Source: Epiperipatus broadwayi
Taxonomy: Eukaryota > Onychophora > Udeonychophora > Euonychophora > Peripatidae
Reading direction: 5' to 3'
Assembly: GCA_028023455.1 (NCBI GenBank)
Contig: JAQFVV010000020.1
Span: 10,952,385-11,016,384 of the forward strand
DNA: 64,000 nt
A program made the translations under genes and the position numbers. Below the pieces are notes generated by a model. That model worked only from the letters and a program-made list of their open reading frames with translations, ran no database searches and was not told where the DNA came from. Of this stretch, positions 10,195 to 21,089 are shown piece after piece (positions within the stretch are counted from its first letter, which is position 1; every line of letters starts with the position of its first letter).

Positions 10195-10990
10195 CAGGTA
10201 CGAAAAAGCATGTACTATAGAAAAAAATCATATTAAAATGAATTAGATAAAAATGTCCTTTGATACTCTTGCATTTGTAGTGCTAGAACAGCACTATCTT
10301 CTGCTTTCGTAAACCCAGCTTACATAAATGATTTGCTGCACATACAAGCAGCAAAGAAATAAAAAAAAAGTATTATCAATTCAACACAGTTTCAAATTTT
10401 GTATATGTCTCATGCTGTGATTGACATTATACTTGAAGAGAAAATAGAACTAAAACAAAATGTCATAGAACATAAGTAGAAATCTGCCTGTGTTAATAAT
10501 TCTATACATATCTAATATAAACTTAAAACCAATATAAAATACAATAACAACAGATAGTATTATAAGACACAATAGTAATATATTTTAAAAATTATATAGT
10601 TTTAAAAAATTAGCTTTACTTCTTCAAACAAGATATTATACATGTATTAATTCTATGATTCTATGGATTTATAATTTAATATTGCATCTTTTATTCTAAA
10701 TACTTTACAATTCAATAAAAAGTTCTCAATTTAAGTAAATATTTTACAATCTCTATTTTTAGTTTTGTATAATAGCCAGTAATCTGTTCATACCATTTCA
10801 AAATATACAATTTCATGCTTGCGCACTTTTTTCCAATATATATATGTTGGAATAAAAATGTATTGAGTCAGTGAGACCATCCATATACAGCCGGGCAACT
10901 GCATTTTATGAGGTATTTCCAAGAATCTCAAAATTTGAAAAGTGGACTAATTCATTAAAATTTTTAAAATAAACTAGATGTAGTATGATT
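10195..10990. other. no gene seen
   Basis: AT-rich with no ORF or repeat recognised. Confidence 0.6.
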
Positions 10991-10997
10991 TTTTTAT

Positions 10998-11085
10998 TCT
11001 AGTATATGTGTATCAGTTATAATGGATGGAGTGGGTGGCTGTAGGGAGTTTGAAAGTCTGGGTTCAAATCTCCTTTAATTACATA
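10998..11085 (+). mobile_element. SINE family Y copy 4, 5'-truncated
   Basis: Only the tRNA-like half: tgtgtatcagttataatgg, then gaaagtctgggttcaaatct, whose box B-like gggttcaaatctcc is well kept. No hammerhead part. Confidence 0.65.
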
Positions 11086-11356
11086 TAGCTTAAATATATA
11101 CCTTATAATTGTATTTCAATATTACATATTCAGCCTATATTCTGCCCATCCCTCTTCTGGGTATTTAAATGGACATAGATGGGGAGGGACTTACATATAA
11201 AGGGTCAGATTGACTTAAGGTTATCATAGTTATGATTATAATATTGACATCATCATGGGCTTTGAGTATTCAACCATCAGATTTTCAGTAATATGAATGG
11301 CTGAAGAGTTGAAAAGTGGAGAGGATTGAAGCCTGTCCATTAAAGTTTGTAGATTT

Positions 11357-11562
11357 GCTATCTTAATGTAAACCAAGCAGATTATATACGTCTGTGGGAA
11401 ATGATAATCTGGATCAACTGATGAGTGCTGGTTCAGAATGAAATACATACATTCGAAATCATTTATCTTTTTCACATGTATATGGTCATGTGTATCGATT
11501 ATATTGGACGGAGTGAATGACTGTAGAGAGCTTGAAAGTCTGGGTTCAAATCTCCATTAATT
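11357..11562 (+). mobile_element. SINE family Y copy 5, full length
   Basis: Lead, hammerhead region with core CTGATGA at 11,418-11,424, and tRNA-like half ending in gggttcaaatctcc. Stem II has decayed (GTGCT against AGAAT) and inner stem I is mismatched (ATCAA against TTCGA), but CTGATGA and GAAA remain. The 79-codon ORF on the other strand is chance. Confidence 0.75.
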
Positions 11563-11574
11563 ATTCTAGTATAA

Positions 11575-11925
11575 GTACATTATTAATATGACATCTTTAT
11601 TTGGCTTGCAAATAATAGCCAGATATCCATTAATAGTTGATCGAGTTTGTTATTAGATTAAAATTGGAGGGGAGGGGGACACAACTTAAATATCAAACTT
11701 GAAAACCATTCAAGATTCTTAACCTCAGATCAAGCCTCAGGTTGTGGGCTGATTTTTGTTTTGCATAATATCTATGAATGCATTAATAGCAATCTGTATT
11801 TATTTTTAAAATATATAATTATTAAATTATTTATAGATTAATTAATTATATATATTTATCATTATTGAATTGTATTATATTTAATTTAAAAATCTCGTTT
11901 TTATAAGTATAACACAGGGAATTAT
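11575..11925. other. no gene seen
   Basis: AT-rich spacer; a short G-rich patch near 11,665. Confidence 0.5.
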
Positions 11926-11937
11926 ATATATATGTCA

Positions 11938-12010
11938 AAGCGTTGACCGGGAAGTGAACCCGGGCCGGCTGCTTTAAGTCAGCTATGCTAACCGCTAGGT
12001 CACCAACGGT
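11938..12010 (-). mobile_element. SINE family D copy 2, tRNA-Gly-derived
   Basis: Minus-strand tRNA-Gly-like unit: cgttggtgacctagcggtta, a degraded anticodon region (cttaaag) and cgggttcacttcccggtcaa, then tttgacatatata. No clean target duplication found by eye. Confidence 0.7.
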
Positions 12011-12071
12011 TAACAAGATATTACATTATTGTTAATTTATTTGATTTACTATTACAAATTATTGGAAGTAT

Positions 12072-12150
12072 ACCCTCTGTGGTTTAGCACAGTCTCGGAG
12101 TGATTTCTTAACTTGTCACTTTAGAGATTCGATTATCACATGACTGAAAC
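12072..12150 (+). other. possible degraded tRNA-like sequence
   Basis: ctgtggtttagcaca could be a box A and gagattcgattatc a box B, about 50 bases apart. Arms do not close well. Weak. Confidence 0.25.
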
Positions 12151-12556
12151 ATTTATTTTATTTTCTATCTAAAGAATGATAATAAAACTATATTTTCTCT
12201 TCTTAGATGAAGTTCATATTCTTATATTAAACAAGTCCATACTCTGCTTGAACTTTAAATTTAGGCTTGAAACTTATTACTATTTATAGTTAATATTTCA
12301 GTAAATGTTTACAGAAAAAAAAATATAATTCCAGATATCCTCTAGCCTTTAGTTGACATGAACTAATATATTTTTGATGTTCGGAGTGGCATAAACTCCT
12401 TTTTCTCAAGTTTATAAAATTTTCTTGAAAATTGACAACAAAGTGAAAAGGCAGAATTACTTTATGAAATAAACAAGCCTAATTTATATTTATATATTTA
12501 TTAATTTAGGCACAGAATTTACATTATTTATTTTAAAAAAAAAAACCACACAATTG

Positions 12557-12671
12557 TCTTGCATTGGTGGTCGAGAGGTAAGCGCGACTGCTTGGCACTT
12601 GCAGGCAGTTGCCCGGGTTGCGGGTTCGCACCCCGGCCGATGCTATGGCACTTTAAAAACACGCACACACA
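12557..12671 (+). mobile_element. SINE family C copy 2
   Basis: GC-rich tRNA-like unit: gcattggtggtcgagaggta (box A), cgggttcgcaccccgg (box B, perfect T arm), ccgatgctatggca end, then an AC-rich tail. Direct repeats cacacaattg at 12,547-12,556 and 12,672-12,681 flank it, though the right one merges with a (CA)n run. The youngest-looking copy of the family by its intact T arm. Confidence 0.8.
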
Positions 12672-12689
12672 CACACAATTGCAATAAAA

Positions 12690-14920
12690 GATTGTATATA
12701 AATAAAGGTTAATTTGTAGTTACAATTTTATTATTTCTACCATTCAGTTGTATTGCTAAATTTTATTTATATCTTTCTAATGAACTTTCAAATATTAGTA
12801 ATAACACACAAATTAATATGTACATACAAACACGTATTTTATGACTAACAATTGAATGTATTTGGAAAAGTATAATATTTTAATTTTTTTAAAAACATCC
12901 AACAATAAAACTAACTAAATAATAGCAATAACTCAGCATAGCTATCCATTAAGTATTAAATAATATATCTGTTAAATCAAACAAATAAATAATTTAAATA
13001 AACATAAAGTTGGTTCAAATTAATTTAACTTGTGTTGGAAACTGAATATTTCTTCCTATAAAATAATTAGTGATATAGTAGTCTTATGTATGTGTGTTGT
13101 ATAACTTGTTTAATTCACATTTTTGTAAAGCAACAATTATCTGACAGTATTATCCCTACATTTCCAAAAATTCTCATTTTCTATGTGGATTAGTTGATCC
13201 TGCCCATAAGCTGAACCAACCCAGGACACTTTACTAAATGGATCTGCAGTGAAAACTTTAAATCCTATCACAGAAAAAAACAAGTATTATCATCATTCCT
13301 GTATCAACTGATATTTTTAAAATACAAACTTATCATCCTATGCTATTACAAACTAAGACATGTATTCTGTGACAAAGAATCATAGATAAGCTCAAAGCCT
13401 TTTGATAATCTCATTACAAGTATGCAAAGAAAATAAATATTTATGTAACCTGTAAACAATTTTTACTATGTATCTCTAAAATTAGCTATTCAAAATATCA
13501 AAGATCAATAGTAAGAATATAGTTGTAGCCAATTCGATTTATAAGTGTGACATTACTTAAATGCACCCATTTAAATATTAACCAGGATAAATGACAAAAA
13601 AATATTTATTAATCCTTTTATCTGGCTATAAATTATTATTTAATTTTTCATCTTAGATATAAACTTTAAACTCAAAGATTAATATACCAATTAGTAAATC
13701 CCAGATGGAATCGTAAAAATGAATGCATTGAAGAAATATCACACTTATAAATCGGAAAAATCAAATTGTAGTAATTTGCTATGGATAAGTAATAAACGAT
13801 GATGATGTAGATAGGTTTTACCAGAAATGCATCTGGAGATCTTTAATTTTTTTTAAAAAGGGCTTCGTTTAGTGCTCTGATTGCTTAAATGTTTTACACA
13901 ATTTGCAAAACTGTTTTATCATTTCATTTTCAGCTGTTTTCTTATTACAGTATCACTTTTTTCAAAAAAAATATTTAGTTCCTTTTGATAGTCTTATTTT
14001 CACATCTCCAGATTAGTTTCTGACTATTGGTTTCTTTAATTAAGAGCAAGGATCCTATCACAAAGAGCAACATTCATGTATCTTTTGAATAAAAAGATCT
14101 CATTCTTGTTGAGGTGCATTATTTAATAATGGAAGTGAAGGGTCGCTACTTTTCTTAAAAATATAATTAGAAGTAATAATCCAATGATCTGATGCTTGAA
14201 AGCTAAAATGACATTTAAGGATTAAAAATAACAGAATTGAAATGAGATTAAAAGATTTTTGATTATTTTTTGAGTTCACCACTTTACCACTATATTAAAT
14301 GCAATAAATATATAATAAGCAAACAAATAAAATTTAAGAACTATTAGATAAAACAACCATGTTTGTTTTTTCAAGTTCATATGTATGTCAATATATTTTA
14401 CTTAAAATATTATTTCCTTTAAAATTTGAATGGTTAAACACACAAAATGTTTAAAGCTACTTTTGTACAAAAAATCTTAAATTTTACATGTTTTTTTTTT
14501 TCATTTTCAATCTTCCTTTAATTATTTTTACTAATATGAAAATCCTAATCTTTTTTCAGGATAAGATTGAAAGGCAAAAAAATACCCCCCCCCTCCCTCA
14601 ATTTTCTAAACAATGTTTATATTTTCCCTTACAGACTGTTTTTATAAAAACATATTCAGTGACTCAAAAATAATTTTTTTACCAGCAGTTGGTCATAAAA
14701 ATGCCATAATTAATCATGGCTAAAGCTGTGGGAGAAAAAAAAAAGATTTTACATCAAATCTTCTACTTTTGATAAGCCAGTGAAGACATTAAATCCATGC
14801 AGATATTGAAATAAACAAATTATATTGGCATGAAGGTAAAAATATATATATAACTAATATAAAATCTAGATGTTAACAGAGAGTGATAAGATAGTTGATA
14901 AATAATTTTTTATGACAAAC
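12690..14920. other. no gene seen
   Basis: 2.2 kb of AT-rich sequence. Two ORFs of about 60 codons lack any recognisable motif and look like chance. Poly-A and poly-C tracts at 14,570-14,595. Confidence 0.6.
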
Positions 14921-14929
14921 TAAAATCAT

Positions 14930-15160
14930 CACATGATCACCATTTCTTATGCTTGATCATAACTGTTATTAAAGTAGGCAAAACTCTCCATACAGTAGAG
15001 CCACACAGGGCAAGCCAGAGTAATCACTGGATGCCAGAAGGCTTGTGCATACTCATCCAATAGTCCCAGACTAGTTTCTGGCTTGTGGCTTTCTTCAGTG
15101 AGGAGCCTTGGATCTGAGAGCACTGTATCTAGATCTTAAGATCTAATGCAACACTCCAGC
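14930..15160 (+). repeat. family X copy, most complete
   Basis: From atcacatgatcaccatttct through taggcaaaactctccatac, agtagagccac, a partial middle (the aaaatccctatctagtgcct segment is deleted) to ctagtttctggcttgtggct, ttcttcagtgaggagccttg and a tail gagagcactgtatctagatc. No coding potential or pol III boxes seen. The antisense strand holds the hammerhead-like fold at 15,055-15,113, which suggests that strand is the transcript. Confidence 0.75.
15055..15113 (-). ncRNA. hammerhead-like relic in family X (antisense strand)
   Basis: Minus strand: stem I outer ATCCAA/TTGGAT (15,108-15,113 with 15,055-15,060), inner TCCTCA/TGGGA-type pairs, core CTGAAGA (15,092-15,098), GAA, then ACTAGT as a six-base palindromic stem III and C17 (GAAACTAGTC at 15,069-15,078). 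Stem II (about 13 bases, with a two-pair GC/GC centre) is poor, so activity in this copy is doubtful. The layout matches the better fold at 59,922-59,984, sharing CTCACTGA and GTCTGGG. Confidence 0.55.
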
Positions 15161-15164
15161 AGCC

Positions 15165-15970
15165 ATCTTTTATCTCTACTTAACTACAAACCTATGAGAA
15201 TAAAATTGAAAATAAAATAATATTTTCAATCCAAGATCAATAGCTTATATAGTCATATAGGTCTGAACTCAGTTCACTACCCATACATTTTGAAGTCTAA
15301 AACAGTTATATTTTATAATAACCACAATTAACTTTTTTGTATATTTAAAGTTTTCAATAATTTTGTTACATTATTGCATATAAATAAATTAGATGAAACA
15401 TATTATCCACAGCATCTATACCAACAAATTAATAATCCATAATTTTGAATTCACAAATTTCAAGCATGTAAATCTAATAATGTACAGCATTAATGAAATG
15501 TTAGTTATCACAGCGAAAGCATTTTATAGGGGTGACAATGCTTCCCCCCTCTCTCAGTTTATCATCATATTATCTTTAACAGAAATATACTATTTTATTT
15601 TTTTGTTTAATAAGTATAATTTTAAAATTATATTGTATCCCGGTAAGTGTATATGTTAAAAATGTATATTAAGTTTGAAGAATTATTCAGTTTTAAGTCT
15701 CCACATGAAGGCTTGAAATATGGATAGGATAGGATTACTGTATACACAATTATATTGTTTTTTATCTATAGCTTCTTTAAAAATCTTCCTATGGAAAATA
15801 AAATACAAAAAATGAGCTTTCTTATTAATCATATACTGATCGTTTGCCTAGATTTTAGTTATCTAGTAGTTATAGTAGTTTGTAATACAAAAATAAAATT
15901 AAAAAAGATTTTTAAAAAAAAATTATGCTTTTATATTCAAATATAAGTATATTGTCTACACTAAAGAATA
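15165..15970. other. no gene seen
   Basis: AT-rich. ORFs of 88 and 63 codons here are low-complexity translations without motifs. Confidence 0.55.
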
Positions 15971-15974
15971 TAAT

Positions 15975-16172
15975 TCGAAGGGACTTGAACTCAGACTTTC
16001 AAGATCCCTACAGCTATGCATTCTATCTTAAGCAACTAATATATATGAACCCATACATGTGAAAAACATAAATGATCTCCAATATATATTTCACGCTGAA
16101 CCAACTCATCAGTTGGTCTAGATCACCATCACCCACACAAATATACAATCAGCACTCAGTGTGGGAGATGGT
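15975..16172 (-). mobile_element. SINE family Y copy 6, variant subtype
   Basis: Minus-strand copy with lead TGTATATTTGTGTGGGTGAT, core CTGATGA (16,106-16,112), and a tRNA-like half with box B-like gagttcaagtccc near 15,979-15,991. Stem II lacks two bases (GTTGGTTCAGCGT), so it is mispaired. Stem III is ATATAT, an exact palindrome, then A17. Inner stem I ACCAA/TTGGA and outer GTGATC/GATCAT pair well. Confidence 0.75.
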
Positions 16173-16179
16173 GATTTAT

Positions 16180-16585
16180 ATATATATTGTAACGATATAT
16201 AAATATGTCGTTACATTAAATTGAAATAAAAACTTTTAAGTTCACATATAAAAATAAGTGTATTAAAAAGAAAAAAAAAACTAAACGTTAAAATTAAAAT
16301 GTTTGTTAAACTTATATATTCGCACAGATGCTAAACTTTAAAAATATTTTTTTTTAATAAATAAAAAAAGGTATTTGAATGTATTTTTTTTATAAAAAAA
16401 GATTTAAATATGAAAATAGTTTAAAAAAGAAATAACGTAAGTAAAAATAAAAACAGGTATTAATTAATTCTTGTAATCTGTAAATGGAAATGATTGTTTA
16501 TAAATTGTTTGAAAAGCAAGCTAGCCGTGGGCTCTTGTATAAATAAAATGATCTGATGAAAGATAGATAAGAAAAAAAGAGAAAT
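16180..16585. other. AT-rich upstream flank of the candidate promoter
   Basis: Homopolymer-rich sequence with no repeat recognised. Confidence 0.5.
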
Positions 16586-16589
16586 TAGC

Positions 16590-16712
16590 TTGACCAATGG
16601 AAGCACCAAGCCTCAGCCCGGACCCGAATGAAAATTTGGATTAGTGACGTCTTTGTTCATTCAATCTGGAGATTTACTATAAAAAGAGAAATATTGAGTT
16701 CCAGACAGTTTT
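16590..16712 (+). promoter_or_regulatory. candidate pol II core promoter (CCAAT, CRE-like, TATA, initiator)
   Basis: In order: gaccaatgg (CCAAT box, about 16,592-16,600), TGACGTC (CRE-like, 16,645-16,651), TATAAAA (16,678-16,684) and ccagacagtttttt with ACAGTT at 16,705-16,710. Taking the A at 16,707 as start site puts the TATA box 29 bases upstream and the CRE-like site about 60 upstream, both typical spacings. It precedes a GC-richer stretch and a good start codon. Start-site mapping is an inference. Confidence 0.55.
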
Positions 16713-16727
16713 TTCGGACTTGATTTG

Positions 16728-16781
16728 ATGAGAACGGTAAGACGCACTTGCCGTTCTCTCTCATTTTTTTGTTTGTTTTAA
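16728..16781 (+). CDS. possible upstream ORF in the leader
   Basis: ATG at 16,728 followed by 16 codons (MRTVRRTCRSLSFFCLF) and TAA. It lies wholly inside the predicted 5' leader and overlaps the hairpin. It could dampen translation of the main ORF; nothing shows that it is used. Confidence 0.25.
   Translation: MRTVRRTCRSLSFFCLF
16730..16758 (+). promoter_or_regulatory. 12-bp hairpin in the predicted 5' UTR
   Basis: GAGAACGGTAAG (16,730-16,741) pairs with CTTGCCGTTCTC (16,747-16,758) around ACGCA, 11 Watson-Crick pairs and one G-T. It lies about 23 bases after the inferred start site and 60 before the start codon, stable enough to affect scanning. A GTAAGA inside it could also be a splice donor of a non-coding first exon. 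Confidence 0.45.
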
Positions 16782-16818
16782 ACAAAAATATATAAAATGA
16801 AAAGACTGTGATACAAGA

Positions 16819-16905
16819 ATGGAACCAGCTAATGCTACCTCCAGAACATTATCTTCCAATGGAGACGTCATGGGAATTAAAAACAGGAACCTGGACTCTT
16901 CTACT
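16819..16905 (+). CDS. candidate first coding exon, protein not recognised
   Basis: ATG at 16,819 in a strong context (A at -3, G at +4) opens 29 codons beginning MEPANATSRTLSSNGDV and ending NLDSST, directly followed by a consensus donor GTAAGC at 16,906 in phase 0. Composition is more GC-rich and less A/T-monotonous than the surroundings, as in an exon. Reading past the donor meets a stop after 14 more codons. The peptide is Ser/Asn/Thr-rich, low in structure, with no signal peptide or domain. Downstream exons were not found; they may lie in later sequence or outside the window. Strand is opposite to the Musashi exon, so it is a different gene. Confidence 0.5.
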
Positions 16906-17545
16906 GTAAGCTATATTGACATGAACTCTAAATTTAAAAATAACTAAGAACTTTCGTTCAAGCTTATGAACTTCTATCTGACTTTTAAGTTTAAAATCAA
17001 TTAATAATGTTTAATTTTATATGTTTTCCGATTGATAAAAATCATTTCCATTTTTTTTTTTCTCTTATTGTATAAATTATTTGTTGTTTAAATTTTAAAT
17101 GAGGGAATTTAAGGTTGGGTATAGACGTTGCATTGATTCCTTAGCGGTTGATAATGTCGTGGTTTTCACATTCGATTAGAATATATTGTCAACGATATCA
17201 CTGCAAGCATCTTACGATGAATGCTAATGGGATTTGTATATTCCCTATGCAAGTGACGTTTATCGATGACGTTGTATTTTGATCGGTTGTGTTTAATTTG
17301 GAATGTTTTTGACCGTGGAATCTATGCAGCTGATCTGTACTCAACATTTTAAAACAAATTTTATAAAATGCATTTGTGCGAACATATCTAAATGTTAAAT
17401 TTAAGTCGGGCGTGAATGGCTATATAGTTTGTAAAGTTATATTAAGGGAGGGTAATCTTAGGTTATTCGTTTCGTAGTTGAATTGGCTCAATGGATTGGA
17501 TATATTTGTGTAATTAGTAGATGTAGTATGAGATCCGCTTCAAGC
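16906..17545 (+). other. putative intron start, CpG-richer than the window
   Basis: Begins with the GTAAGC donor. From about 17,100 CpG dinucleotides are visibly more common than elsewhere (gacgttgc, tagcggttg, atgtcgtgg, ttatcgatgacg). No coding exon seen. Confidence 0.4.
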
Positions 17546-17559
17546 AGGATTGCATATAT

Positions 17560-17850
17560 ACGCCACACACCTTCTGTTTGCCTATGGATGGGTTTGTAAG
17601 TCAGCAGAAGACCGCAGTCCATTCCTATGGAGTTTTTTGTTTATTGTTCTACTTGCCAACAGATGTAACATTCCTGTTGGTGGAGAGTCAATGTCTTCTC
17701 TAATTCTACTTACTGTTCAGATGTCCATTCCTGACAGTATAGTATTTTGTGTTGTCGTATCATGCTACATTGAATACATGAATGTATCAGATGGATTGGC
17801 GCCAGTTGATTGCGAAATTTGTTGCCTAAGGTTAAATCAGGGAAGAATAT
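17560..17850 (-). pseudogene. possible Tc1-like transposase fragment
   Basis: The minus strand reads SPPTGMLHLLAS then RTINKKLHRNGLRSSADLQT, resembling the second helix-turn-helix of Tc1-type transposases, where TI-R-L-GL-R is the usual pattern. Upstream pieces in the same frame are broken by stops. No catalytic DDE part was found and no terminal repeats are seen. The 116-codon plus-strand ORF here is judged to be its shadow. Could also be another decayed element. Confidence 0.4.
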
Positions 17851-17904
17851 TTTCTTTTCAAATGCAGATCTATGTAGTCTATTCATACTTGACTATTTAA
17901 ATAA

Positions 17905-18610
17905 AATATTAAACTCATTGAAACTTAGTTAAATGTAAAATTAAAAGATTAATAGAAAAATCTAAAATGTTGAATTTATTCCTCAAAATTTAAATGTTAT
18001 TTTATATGTGCGTAAATAAATATTTTTGTGTTAATTTCTGGCAGTGGCTTTTATTTATTGATATTTAAGATATAAATTAAGATATAGATTTTTATTCTGC
18101 GTCTCCGCTGAGCTAGTGACTTGGGCTAACGATCGGAATATTTAAATAAAGTGGAATCTTAACAGCGCGTATCTGCCTACTTTATAAATTTTTCTAGGCT
18201 CAAATGCCTAGATGGCGCCTTGTAGAGCAAATATCGTAGTTTGCGGTTAGATTCGATCTTCACTTTCATTTCGATCGTTATAATATAAAGAGTGAACTGG
18301 ATAACATTTTAGAAATAATTGAACTGAAGAAAATATTGACCAGTTAAATATATTAGTCATAATTAACAAAGACAATGGAAAATAAATTTTAAGTATTTGG
18401 ATAAAATAGACTATACAATTTTACACAGGAGTCCTTTTCAGATTACTGTAAATGGCAAGAAACAAATTTAAATATATTATAGTTTTCTTTAAAACAATGC
18501 ATTTGAGCAGAAATGAATTAGTAAAACAACATACAGTAGTATCTCCATTTAACAACACTAATATACTTCCAAAAGCAATTTTCTTGACCTTACTCTACAA
18601 CCATTTATTA
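17905..18610. other. no gene seen; moderately CpG-rich
   Basis: 18,090-18,290 holds several CpGs and mixed composition (gcgtctccgctgagc, gatggcgccttg) but no ORF or repeat that I recognise. Confidence 0.5.
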
Positions 18611-18612
18611 TA

Positions 18613-18820
18613 TAATATTTACTAAGGCTGTAACCTTTAGGAATAAGCATCTGAAAAATTTGAAGGTAGGGACCTCTACAGGTCTTAGCCACAAGCTTAC
18701 GCTAGGAAGAAAAGAGGGAAACCTTCTTTACTATAAGCTTGTGGCTAAGACCTGTAGAGGTCCCTACCTTCAAATTTTTCAGATGCTTATTCCTAAAGGT
18801 TACAGCCTTAGTAAATATTA
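18613..18820. repeat. perfect 87-bp inverted repeat (foldback element)
   Basis: 18,613-18,699 and 18,734-18,820 are exact reverse complements as read by eye, with a 34-base loop of different sequence. Outer ends read taatatttactaaggctgta. Identity of the arms implies recent formation or gene conversion. The core shares words with 57,997-58,178 (aaggct, taacctt, tagggacct, caca), so the two belong to one foldback family. No ORF. Confidence 0.85.
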
Positions 18821-18829
18821 TTTAATATA

Positions 18830-20990
18830 ATAATGTGCGTTTAATAAAATTTATAATTACAACTATTTATTATATGCTTGAATAACCCAATAAACACCAG
18901 ATAGTATAGTACTATAATACCCCCATCTACAGACGAGTTTCTGAATTTTGCCTTTGTTGGAGAAGAAAACAAAACTGAAACTAATGTACTTATGTAGCAG
19001 CCACTTTTTACTCTATTATACTTTACATATTAATAACCTGAAATTTAATAATCCCTAAGGTTTTGAACTCATGCTAAATCCCATAGGTTCAGTAGTCTTG
19101 ATTTGAAAAAAATATTAAACAAAAAAAAAAAAAGAATTTCATAAACTTGAATTCATAAAATACATGTAAGCATCCACCTGTATGAATGTTGTCATATATT
19201 CATCTTTCAATCAGCCATTATATATCCATCTTTCAATCAACAATTTCCTTAACTAACTTGCACAGACATGTGACTGCTCCTCCTCTTGACTTATTATGAA
19301 ATTATCTTTTGAATGCTGCTCTAATTTTATGTTTTGATACTATTTTTATTGACATCTTAATGACTATATTTTTAAAACTAAATTGAATTGTAGAATCTGT
19401 ACATTAAAAGGGCATATTATATATAGTTTCTATTATCCAATGATTAAAGTATCAATTAGAAAGCATGGAACTATATGCAGGTAACCTAATGGTAGTATTG
19501 TATATATATATATGCATGAATTTAAAACTATATGCCCAGAATCTTTAGTTTGCATAAATTAGAAGTTCATTATGAAATTTTCATACAAAGATAGAATGCT
19601 ACAGATTAATTTAAAAAAATGATATATAAAACTCTTTATCTGTAATTATACTGAAATCTGTACTGTTTTACCTTCAATTCTCTAACAATCTTCATAAAAC
19701 GATTTATAGGTTCTCCATATCTTTTATTATCTTACTTCTATTTTTGCTTTGCATTCTGCTCTTACAGCTAACCAGAATGTTACAGTTGAGTATAACCATG
19801 CCAAGTGCTAAACATCCTTTTAATGTGTAAAAGGTAGTTATAAACTATTTCCATATATTATGTTGAAAATCATGAATAATGACACTATTCATATAATTTG
19901 TAGGAGACAACCTGAGGGCAAGTGTCAGAGAAGTACTTAGTGGAAGTAGCAGCAATAGTGATAATGCTGCTGTTGCTGCTATTATTAGTCCTACTACTAC
20001 TACTATACAAATTAAAGTTTTTTTAAAACATTTAGAGGATGTTTTGGAAATCTTGAAAAAAAATTTAACTAATAAAAAATAAGTAAATTAGTAAATCAAG
20101 TAATAAGTATAAAAAGAGGCACAAATCTTATTTGGATATAGCATCTTACAGTTAATCATGAATATCATTCTTAAAAAATAACCCATAGTTTGGTATCCTT
20201 AAGATGATGTCATCCCTGTTAAAGGCCAGATCATATTATAACTGTTCTCTTTGATTTTAGTCAATATGTTAACATCTATCTGACCACTCCAGATTAACAT
20301 GGGCCTTTACCCTCATTAATACACTTTAGCTAATAACAGGTGTAATCATTTATTGACCAATATTGGATTACTAGCTGGATTGGCTCTGAATTGGCTATCC
20401 AAAAAACAACAACAATATTTTGTGATTTGAAAAAATTGCCAGGTTTACTTGACTAAATTCAAGCTCCCATCATGTCATGGCAAGTCAATCCTCTAATCAT
20501 TTTAACATGAAATATTTTTTAAGATTATTGTAATCCAAAAATGACAATTTATTTTGCAGAATATTAATGGTAGTTCTGAGATGAAGTTGATAAAGAAGAG
20601 ATTAATTGCAGATGATGATATTTAGACAGCATGCCATCTGAAAGATTATTCTGAATCTAAAGACTTTAGTAATGGGATTTAGTGTTTTATTGTTTATTTT
20701 CAGGGATTGGTAACTACTTTGTGTCTAAAAAAATTTTAATTTTATTGCTAGCTAAATTAGTGATTTTTTTATCAAAACTCAAAAGTTAAAAATCTGTTTG
20801 TAGTAAAAATAATAAAAATGTAAATTGACTAATATATATATATTAAATGATACAATTGATAAAATCCATAAGTAGAAATTAAGTAGTTTCAGTCATTACT
20901 GTATATATATATTCAAAAAACATCAATACTCCTGCTTATACAATGCTTTTCAAGAACAATTTTTTTTTTTTCATTCTAATTGCGCGATCT
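18830..20990. other. no gene seen
   Basis: 2.1 kb AT-rich sequence. Short trinucleotide runs (ctgctgttgctgct; ctactactactact) at 19,965-20,005. No ORF of note. Confidence 0.6.
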
Positions 20991-20996
20991 ATTGTA

Positions 20997-21050
20997 AACT
21001 CGAGTAATCAATGGATCCATACCCTTAGACTAGTTTATGATTTAGACCTT
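20997..21050 (+). repeat. family X scrap
   Basis: ctcgagtaatcaatggatcc and ttagactagtttatgattt match two separated blocks of family X, with the middle deleted. It immediately precedes the LINE. Confidence 0.5.
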
Positions 21051-21089
21051 AACCAATAAAGAATTTATCAATTAATTACAATAGATAAA

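Noticed and set aside
16552-16590. CTGATGA ... GAAA near the promoter
   Set aside because: No complementary stem II between the two motifs and no stem I.
17550-17900. 116-codon plus-strand ORF
   Set aside because: Its complement reads like a decayed Tc1-type helix-turn-helix, so the ORF is probably a shadow; no start context or splice signals support it.
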